Part shown: positions 51,394 through 56,662 of the stretch, in pieces
Position numbering within the stretch: the stretch's first letter is position 1
Layout of the letters: the number at the start of each line of letters is the position of its first letter
From: a bacterium
GTDB taxonomy: Bacteria > Bdellovibrionota > Bacteriovoracia > Bacteriovoracales > Bacteriovoracaceae
Length of the DNA: 56,662 bases
Direction: 5' to 3'
Assembly (NCBI GenBank): GCA_030425045.1
Contig: JAUHVL010000018.1
Location: 1 to 56,662 of the forward strand
Made by a program: the position numbers and the translations under genes
Notes under the pieces: model-generated
Seen by the model: the letters and a program-made list of their open reading frames with translations, nothing else
Database searches by the model: none
Told to the model about the DNA's origin: nothing

Positions 51394-52323
51394 TTAAACC
51401 GAACGGTTCTTTATAAAGCTCTCAACTTGAGAGCTTTTTTGTTTTGAGAGGATTTCTAATTCAGCAAACAACCTCAGATCTTTTTCCCATTCTTCTTTTG
51501 TTTTTCTTTGAGAGTTTTGAGTAATTTTTCGATCGTACTGACTGAGATTCTTCTTATCTTCTTGATAACTAGGATCGATGAGTTTTATCAAATGGCCTTG
51601 CATAAAAATACTTAATCTCATCAAGTCTTCATAAGAAGAAAGAGGTAAAAGTCCTTTGAAAAACTGTGTGCGATTTCCACTCACCCAAATGTCGGCCAAA
51701 TTAAAAAAATCTAATTTATGAGAAGAGATTAACTCTTTTACCAGCTTCATATCAATTGGTTTACCCGGCTGAACGTGAAGAAAAAGAGTCTTTATGGCGT
51801 TCATATAAAGTGAAGAATCGTTTGGTAGTGCTTCTGCTAAATAATCTACGATAGACCTATCAAGAGAAAGCCCCATACTCTTTAAATAAAACTCGATTAA
51901 TTTATTTGCTTGCCAGGGTTTAGGTGCTGACACTTTAAAAAAGTTATGAGGATTATTTTCACTCAGTGTTTTAAAAACTTTTTTATCATTTTTAAAATGG
52001 ATAAAAAGTGTGTTTTCACCCCAATCAATTCGGTCATCAACTAAAAACTGAATATTTTTTAGTTCATCTCCATTCATGATTTTAAAGCACTGTTCTGCTG
52101 CGAATAAATCATAACCACCGACAGTATCTTCAAACCACTCAAGCGTAATCTCATCGGCCGTTTTCACTTGGAAAGTCTTATTTTTAAATAAATGATTTGA
52201 AATTATTTTGCTAACATAAGGGTCAGCGCAAGAAAAACCATAAAGACCTGGAGCTGATACAAAGTCGTCACTAAGCTCACTTAAATACATCCATGGAAGA
52301 AAACTTTTACTTTTAGAAGACAT
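51394..52323 (-). CDS. holA: DNA polymerase III delta subunit-like protein
   Basis: 309 residues of HolA type: an N-terminal region with strand-like ENTLFIHFKNDKKVFKTL, the block PWQANKLIEFYLKSMGLSLD, and the helical collar-like C-terminus (FFNLADIWVSGNRTQFFKGL, LMRLSIFMQGHLIKLI). Delta opens the sliding clamp in the loader. Sequence similarity is modest, but the position after an LptE-like lipoprotein and opposite rpsT is the common holA context. It overlaps the lptE gene by 11 bases. Its last codons encode the rpsT terminator on the other strand. Confidence 0.82.
   Translation of the reverse strand: MSSKSKSFLPWMYLSELSDDFVSAPGLYGFSCADPYVSKIISNHLFKNKTFQVKTADEITLEWFEDTVGGYDLFAAEQCFKIMNGDELKNIQFLVDDRIDWGENTLFIHFKNDKKVFKTLSENNPHNFFKVSAPKPWQANKLIEFYLKSMGLSLDRSIVDYLAEALPNDSSLYMNAIKTLFLHVQPGKPIDMKLVKELISSHKLDFFNLADIWVSGNRTQFFKGLLPLSSYEDLMRLSIFMQGHLIKLIDPSYQEDKKNLSQYDRKITQNSQRKTKEEWEKDLRLFAELEILSKQKSSQVESFIKNRSV
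51415..51444 (+). terminator. rpsT terminator inside the holA coding end
   Basis: AAAGCTCTCA (51415-51424) pairs with TGAGAGCTTT (51428-51437), loop ACT, followed by six T residues, a G and four more T. It is a strong intrinsic terminator for rpsT. On the minus strand the same bases encode the last residues of holA, so the two genes share the segment. Confidence 0.85.
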
Positions 52324-52981
52324 TTAAAACAAGATCCCTAAAGTCATTAGCTACACTTATTGAAGTATTTCTTAAACTGGCCTCAAAATAATAACGAGAG
52401 CGAGATGTATTTGTTATACCAGTAGAATCAACGAGATCGGTCCCCCTAATAGAGAGTTCAGCACTGACCTCACGCTCTAAAATTCGATTAAACACAATCT
52501 TTTTTGATCGCTGTAAATAAGGCAATAACTCTGAATTAATCAATTTTTTATCAACATCGGAAGGATGACGAATGAGCACAAGCCTTACCGTTAGTGAATA
52601 TTTTCGATAACGAGGAATAAAAAAAGAAGAACGGTCACCAATTGAACTCGTTTGTTCGTTATTCTCATCCTTATCAATGAAAAAAGTCCCCCCCTTTTCG
52701 TAGAGATCTTGATATCTTTTGGGGGAATCAATAATTCCAATCAAAAGAGCATCTGCCTTTCGGTTATCGCCCATATAGATTCTGATATCCGTTGAATCAG
52801 CAAGCACGTCGACGACATCTTTAGTAAAAATATGTGAGGCATTAGGTATTGATGATTTATTGATAAACATAGGCACAGAGATGCTTTTGATCCCTTCATC
52901 AACTAATGGGTTTCTTTGATTTTTAAATCGATACCCAGAACAAGAACTTAAAATGCACAGCGCCAAAAGTAACCACTTCAT
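52313..52981 (-). CDS. lptE: LptE-like LPS-assembly lipoprotein
   Basis: 222 residues with a lipoprotein signal (lipobox LSSC, Cys15) and the LptE-type opening SGYRF followed by GIKSISVPMFINKS and a helix leading into beta strands. LptE sits inside the LptD barrel in the outer membrane and helps lipopolysaccharide insertion. At this length, divergence is high; the name rests on the N-terminal pattern plus its place before holA, a common order. Confidence 0.78.
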   Translation of the reverse strand: MKWLLLALCILSSCSGYRFKNQRNPLVDEGIKSISVPMFINKSSIPNASHIFTKDVVDVLADSTDIRIYMGDNRKADALLIGIIDSPKRYQDLYEKGGTFFIDKDENNEQTSSIGDRSSFFIPRYRKYSLTVRLVLIRHPSDVDKKLINSELLPYLQRSKKIVFNRILEREVSAELSIRGTDLVDSTGITNTSRSRYYFEASLRNTSISVANDFRDLVLNVF

Positions 52982-53078
52982 GGACGAAGTATACTAAATC
53001 CGATACATAACGTCATATAGTCATTTTAGGTAAATATCATATAAACTTATAAATAATGACTTAATAGGCGTTTAGACC

Positions 53079-53615
53079 ATGTTTAAAAAATTATCTGATG
53101 TTTTTAGCAATTCAGGATACAAAAAATCTGGTCAAAAAAACTACCGCTATAAAACAAACCCTGATGTCATCGACTTCCATCTGCTGGTAAATGACTGGGA
53201 AAATATTGTAGGACCTAAGCTAGCAAAAAATACGGTTCCACTTAAAAACCAAAATAAAGTTCTCACCATTCTAACGAACCACCCGGCCTATGCTCAACAA
53301 CTTAGCTTTATGGAAAATATGCTAAGAGAAAAAATTATCGAAAAACATCCTCCCTTTAAGAGCTTTATCAAGAAAATTATCTTTCAAACCTCAACTGAAT
53401 ACTTTGACAATAAAAAACAGGAGCTTGAAGAAACAGCTCGCTATCACTCATCAGAGACCGTTACAAAACCTGACTTCAAAGGCAAACTACATCCTCACAA
53501 TCCTGAGTATAAAAAATACCTTACAAAATTTGAAGACGAATACAGTTTTATAGAAGATCGTGAACTAAAAGAAAGACTCGTTTCAATTGCAGTTCAAAGA
53601 GAACTGCTCAAATAA
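53079..53615 (+). CDS. DUF721/DciA-like protein
   Basis: 178 residues with the DUF721 core: VNDWENIVGPKLAKNTVPLK, NQNKVLTILTNHPAYAQQL and the helix FMENMLREKII. DciA proteins load the replicative helicase in bacteria lacking DnaC; others of this family are of unknown role. The C-terminal third is a basic-acidic helical extension. Divergent from lptE with a 97-base gap. Its 3' end overlaps the TsaC-like gene on the other strand by 33 bases. Confidence 0.75.
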   Translation: MFKKLSDVFSNSGYKKSGQKNYRYKTNPDVIDFHLLVNDWENIVGPKLAKNTVPLKNQNKVLTILTNHPAYAQQLSFMENMLREKIIEKHPPFKSFIKKIIFQTSTEYFDNKKQELEETARYHSSETVTKPDFKGKLHPHNPEYKKYLTKFEDEYSFIEDRELKERLVSIAVQRELLK

Positions 53616-54200
53616 CCTATTTAAATTTTCGACATCTTCTCCCTTTCGCCAAAAAGAAACTTCACTATTTTCAATTTTTAAAATAGTTGAAGATGTACCT
53701 GATAAGACTCCCTCCTCTCCTGGATAGAAACTTACCTGAGGACAGTTTTTTTCGACAAATCGATTTGCATCAGCTCTTTTGGTAATGGGGGGAAAACCTG
53801 TTTCATTCAAGCTGGTTGTTGTAAAAGGACCACCTAGCTCTTGGTAAATTTGATGAATCCAGCTCTTTTCCATCACTCTGACACAAATATACTCGCTTTG
53901 GCATAAAACAGAAGGAGCAATCTCAAAGTTTAAAGACTTTCGAGGATAGGCCAATGTTACCTGATAGCTAAAAAGATTTTTTAAAAAAAGTTGATCAAAA
54001 ATAACATCATCACTTTTATTTAAAGTACTTAACATTAAATCGATTGAAGGAAACATTACTGATTGTGGTTTCAAGTCTGTAATCTTTTTTATCTCATTAA
54101 TTCTTAAAATTGACTCTTCACTATTAACGGCACCACCGATTCCCCAAACAGTATCTGTGGGATACACTACAATTTTTGGATCTATTGAATTGCTTGCCAT
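53583..54200 (-). CDS. TsaC/YrdC-domain threonylcarbamoyl-AMP synthase-like protein
   Basis: 205 residues. The beginning VVYPTDTVWGIGG is the YrdC/Sua5 signature; the following region with KPQSVMFPS, PRKSLNFEI and CVRVMEKSW keeps the fold, and FTTTSLNETGFPPITK is the later block. TsaC makes threonylcarbamoyl-AMP for t6A37 of tRNA. The usual KXR-like lysine/arginine pair is only partly visible, so a paralogue of YrdC type (YciO-like) is possible. The 3' end overlaps the DUF721 gene by 33 bases, the 5' end the next gene by 19. Confidence 0.8.
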   Translation of the reverse strand: MASNSIDPKIVVYPTDTVWGIGGAVNSEESILRINEIKKITDLKPQSVMFPSIDLMLSTLNKSDDVIFDQLFLKNLFSYQVTLAYPRKSLNFEIAPSVLCQSEYICVRVMEKSWIHQIYQELGGPFTTTSLNETGFPPITKRADANRFVEKNCPQVSFYPGEEGVLSGTSSTILKIENSEVSFWRKGEDVENLNRLFEQFSLNCN

Positions 54201-55318
54201 ATATTTTCCATTTTTGTGTCACCAAGATTTGTTAGTTGGTAAACCGCAAATTCTGAAAGCTTTTTATTTTTTAAACTCTTTTTATAATAATCTCTCTTTA
54301 TTTGGAATAAAGGTTTATCAAAATAATTATCGAGTTTCGCCATATCTCTTTTTAAAATACTATTTTCCATCACGCTCAACACGAGTAACTGCCCTTCACT
54401 ATTTTTGCTCTCCCATGTTCTCATAAGCTTTTGAGTAATCACTTCTCTTAACTTAGGATCACCTGGATAATAATGTTTAAACAGCCAAAATTGAGATACT
54501 TCTGCTTTTATTAAAATATCATGAGAAAGCATTGTTCTCATTAAAGTTCGCAAATTATTATCAGAGGTTCGATTTAAAAGGTGTATATACCAAAAATCAA
54601 AAAACTTATTTGCAAACATTGTTTTTTTTATAATTTCTCGAACTTCCTGAAGTGGCCAAAGAGAATTAAACCTATTGACGAGAACTTTATAATTATTACT
54701 ATGGCCGAATTGATAAAACATATTGGCCATCATTTGAGTTTGAATAATTCGCCTCGTCGCCTTTTGATATTCAGTTAAAAGCACTTCTAACAGATCTACA
54801 AACTCCGTTTCATTTTCTACCGTCCGAACAGGATTGATCGCTAATTCAAAAGTGTTTGTTTTTAAAATATTTTCTACAACTCTATTACTCCACCCATAAT
54901 TTTTCACTTTAAGAGACAAGGCGAGTTCTGAGAGATGCTTAAAAAAAACATTATTAATTTTTTGAACTTCACTTAAGTCTTGTTTGAGGACCTTGTACTT
55001 ATCTTTTTGCTCAAGACTTTCAACCAGCCTTTTAAAAAGGACAAACGCTTCATTATGTTTCTTTTTTAAAACTCTCAGTTTCTGAAAATTAATATTATTA
55101 TTTTCTGCAGTTTTACAGCGTGAAAAAAAATCACTTTTAAAATCACTCTGGGTTAAGCTTTTTATATAATCTGAAAGCAGATGATAAAATTTATTATCCT
55201 CAGAGCATGTCTCTTTAATTTCCCTTAGAAAATCGTAACGAATTCCAAAAAGCGAAATGGTTGATCTTATATCAATATGTTTATTACTGATGGGGTCTAA
55301 CTCAAAAAGACTTTTTTT
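54182..55318 (-). CDS. open frame without start codon: -1-frame continuation of the GYF_2/TM gene
   Basis: This frame is open from 55318 to the stop at 54182 (378 codons plus stop) and reads like real protein throughout (KHIDIRSTISLFGIRYDFL, CSEDNKFYHLLSDYIKSL, FQKLRVLKKKHNEAFVLF), yet contains no ATG or GTG and no TTG before 54919, where the TTG lacks a ribosome binding site. It begins inside the A9 tract (plus strand T9 at 55312-55320), where the GYF_2 gene reads its last lysines. A -1 shift there, or one more A in the transcript, joins 275 residues of GYF_2/TM protein to 376 residues of this frame, about 651 in total. The product would be an exported helical domain behind the membrane helix. 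No family recognised. Confidence 0.72.
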   Translation of the reverse strand, partial: KKSLFELDPISNKHIDIRSTISLFGIRYDFLREIKETCSEDNKFYHLLSDYIKSLTQSDFKSDFFSRCKTAENNNINFQKLRVLKKKHNEAFVLFKRLVESLEQKDKYKVLKQDLSEVQKINNVFFKHLSELALSLKVKNYGWSNRVVENILKTNTFELAINPVRTVENETEFVDLLEVLLTEYQKATRRIIQTQMMANMFYQFGHSNNYKVLVNRFNSLWPLQEVREIIKKTMFANKFFDFWYIHLLNRTSDNNLRTLMRTMLSHDILIKAEVSQFWLFKHYYPGDPKLREVITQKLMRTWESKNSEGQLLVLSVMENSILKRDMAKLDNYFDKPLFQIKRDYYKKSLKNKKLSEFAVYQLTNLGDTKMENIWQAIQ

Positions 55319-56136
55319 TTACTTAACGACTGAGGGGAACTCAAGGTTTGAGCATGAGCCGAGTTCATGCCGACAAGAGGAAAAGGAGAACTAAACAGGT
55401 TATAATAAAGATATAAAACGAAGGCGATCATCATTAAAAGAACCACGATCACAATAAAGAGATAGCGATCATTACGTCGTTTTTTCTGCTCATAAATATG
55501 TTTTTGTGTATCAGTATTATCTTCCACTTCACTATTACGAATATCTTGAATATAGGCTGATTTTCTTGAGTCTAGCTCAGCATCGACATCATCAATATCG
55601 TAATCTTCTTCATTATACGCTTCATACTCTTCCGTACCCAATTCTTCATCAAGTGTCGGAGGAGGAGGTAACTCGACGTCTTCACTTTCTGACATCATAT
55701 CCATATCAGGATACTCTAAATCCTCATGACTCGGGAGTGCATCCTCATCCTCTTCAACAATATTACTTACCGGAGGAGGTGCCATGTCGGGATAAGCAAG
55801 GTCATCCCCTTCGGGGTACACAAAGTTTTCTAAGTCTTCTTGAGTGCTGGTAACGGGGGTAGATTTTGTAACAGGTTCATTAAGAATAGAGTTTATAAAG
55901 CTGATATCTGAATCTGATGCTTCACTTACAGGATTATAATCTTGTTCAATATCTCCAAAGACATATTTATCAATAAGATTTTTCTCACGAACCCAAAACC
56001 AATACCCATTTCCCATCGTAAGCTCGTCATCGCCATTGAGCGAACCTTTTTCGAGAAGTTCACGAATTTTAGTTTTACTTACTGGTCCAAGTAACTTTTT
56101 ATTCCGTGTTCTAATAAGCCAGTTTTTATTGGTCAT
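55297..56136 (-). CDS. GYF_2-domain single-pass membrane protein (zero-frame product)
   Basis: An N-terminal GYF_2 domain (about 4-60; LIRTRNKKLLGPVSKTKI, GYWFWVREKNL), a long acidic, proline-containing linker (65-215), one membrane helix (225-247, FIVIVVLLMMIAFVLYLYY), and ~30 exported residues ending KKKVFLS at the stop 55297. In this frame the protein stops shortly after the membrane. The lysines K273-K275 are coded by the A9 run. Architecture, without the PilZ domain, parallels the GYF_2 protein at 40892-41725. Its ATG shares one base with the upstream MCE-like gene. Confidence 0.85.
   Translation of the reverse strand: MTNKNWLIRTRNKKLLGPVSKTKIRELLEKGSLNGDDELTMGNGYWFWVREKNLIDKYVFGDIEQDYNPVSEASDSDISFINSILNEPVTKSTPVTSTQEDLENFVYPEGDDLAYPDMAPPPVSNIVEEDEDALPSHEDLEYPDMDMMSESEDVELPPPPTLDEELGTEEYEAYNEEDYDIDDVDAELDSRKSAYIQDIRNSEVEDNTDTQKHIYEQKKRRNDRYLFIVIVVLLMMIAFVLYLYYNLFSSPFPLVGMNSAHAQTLSSPQSLSKKKVFLS
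55312..55320 (-). other. A9 tract, candidate slippage site
   Basis: Nine A residues in the coding strand, read as AAA AAA AAA then GTC in the zero frame. The heptamer A AAA AAA fits the X XXY YYZ rule for -1 ribosomal shifting, and runs of nine or more A are also prone to RNA-polymerase slippage and to length change during replication. All three would reach the open frame at 54182-55318. Confidence 0.6.
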
Positions 56137-56662
56137 TAAAGAAAAAATCCTATTAACCCTTTAAGGTCTTCATCGGTAAATCTTAAACCAGCACTCAGTG
56201 TCGCACTTCTTGAATCTTCGGCTAAATCCTCACCATAGATTCTTCCATAAAGAACGTTCCAAATATGCGCCTCTAATATCAGTCTAAAGTTAGGTCCAAT
56301 ATCATCACGATAATCAAAAACTTCAAAACTTAATGTCGTTCCTAAACGGTTCCAATGATAATCAACTCCGAGACCACCAGTGGATTCAATAAGTCCCCCT
56401 CTAAGCGTCCAGTTTTGAATATTACGACCAATTTGAATATTAAAACGGTATGTATCCTTATCTCTCTCGACTCTTGTTTCTGTCGTCGATACACCATTGA
56501 CCGTGGTGGTGGTTTCTTTTTCTCTCTCTACACCAAACTCACTGGTGGCAAGACCTAATAAATAAAATCTCTCCGGAGAAGGATAAATAACGAGAGCTAA
56601 ATCTGACTGTCCACCGTGAACCGTATCGACTCCAGTAAACACACTTAACTCTGTTCTAATTT
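56136..56662 (-). CDS. C-terminal part of an MCE/MlaD-like protein (runs off the window)
   Basis: The frame is open to the right edge, so only the last ~175 residues are present. The stretch with PSPERFYLLGLATSEFG, followed by repeated beta-strand pairs and a VDYHWNRLG turn, resembles the C-terminal barrel-like region of deltaproteobacterial MCE (MlaD-family) lipid-transport proteins. The alternation of polar and aromatic residues (FNIQIGRNIQNWTLRGGLIE) would also suit an outer-membrane barrel. The gene overlaps the GYF_2 gene by one base, so both are in one transcript. Without the N-terminus the MCE call is tentative. Confidence 0.6.
   Translation of the reverse strand, partial: IRTELSVFTGVDTVHGGQSDLALVIYPSPERFYLLGLATSEFGVEREKETTTTVNGVSTTETRVERDKDTYRFNIQIGRNIQNWTLRGGLIESTGGLGVDYHWNRLGTTLSFEVFDYRDDIGPNFRLILEAHIWNVLYGRIYGEDLAEDSRSATLSAGLRFTDEDLKGLIGFFL

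Noticed and set aside
54182-54919. Independent 245-residue gene starting at the TTG at 54919
   Set aside because: No ribosome binding site, and the same frame continues as good protein for another 130 codons upstream into the A9 tract.
1-56662. tRNA, rRNA, CRISPR, phage or restriction-modification genes, and a host-interaction (hit) type locus
   Set aside because: I looked through intergenic regions and gene products and saw no cloverleaf-type sequence, phage structural gene, methylase, nuclease-antitoxin pair or recognisable predation locus.

Overview
The window reads as chromosomal core sequence from a low-GC, Gram-negative member of the Bdellovibrionota, most like the Bacteriovorax/Halobacteriovorax branch. 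This is an inference from gene content and composition, not from a database match. Supporting signs are a complete tolQRAB set and an LptE-like lipoprotein (an outer membrane), an FHA-GGEEF diguanylate cyclase built like Bdellovibrio DgcB, several GYF_2-domain proteins, a lysine/alanine-rich histone-H1-like protein, and many lipoproteins and secreted proteins of unknown function. I see no rRNA, tRNA, CRISPR array, phage or transposase. Genes are packed into long operons with 1-13 bp overlaps, and several starts are GTG or TTG.

Layout. 205-1560 (+): a DnaQ-like exonuclease. 1513-9493 (-): one tight operon, ftsE-ftsX-envC-like-ctpA-xseA-M23 lipoprotein-histidine kinase-like-crcB, dominated by septal peptidoglycan hydrolysis. 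9649-12939 (-): a 1096-residue secreted protein with a LamG-like domain and one CXXCH motif. 13153-13367: copy A of a structured intergenic repeat. 13422-16776 (-): HD phosphohydrolase, a 70-residue protein, and a GAF-AAA+-Fis regulator lacking GAFTGA. 16910-20119 (-): tolQRAB. 20183-24455 (-): sppA, lapB and three unknown membrane or exported proteins. 24617-28452: a small exported protein, rlmN, and three uncharacterised genes.

28606-37017 (+): two acyl-CoA dehydrogenases, pgi, FHA-GGEEF cyclase, mutL, miaA, PEP-synthase/PPDK regulatory protein, GNAT. 37014-41725 (-): a transmembrane Ser/Thr kinase, repeat copy B (39361-39576), a lipoprotein, an alpha/beta hydrolase lacking its nucleophile, and a GYF_2-GYF_2-PilZ protein. 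41905-44328 (+): a VWA-like lipoprotein and a type IV pilin. 44325-50950: cNMP-binding protein, thiolase, a frameshifted small gene, the histone-like protein, and a beta-oxidation set (acyl-CoA dehydrogenase, enoyl-CoA hydratase, 3-hydroxyacyl-CoA dehydrogenase). 51120-54200: rpsT, holA, lptE, a DUF721 gene and a TsaC/YrdC gene. 54182-56136: a GYF_2 transmembrane gene apparently split by an A9 tract. 56136 to the right edge: the C-terminal end of an MCE-like protein.

The observations I rate highest are: (1) two copies of a roughly 215-bp intergenic element whose predicted helices are kept by compensatory changes; (2) the A9 run at 55312-55320, where a -1 shift or one extra A would fuse a GYF_2/transmembrane protein to a 376-residue open frame that has no usable start; and (3) four FliA-like promoter candidates in front of a pilin, a VWA lipoprotein, a Ser/Thr kinase and a small exported protein. 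The c-di-GMP (GGEEF, PilZ), kinase/FHA and pilus components together look like pieces of a surface-attachment or predation programme, but that linkage is inference.
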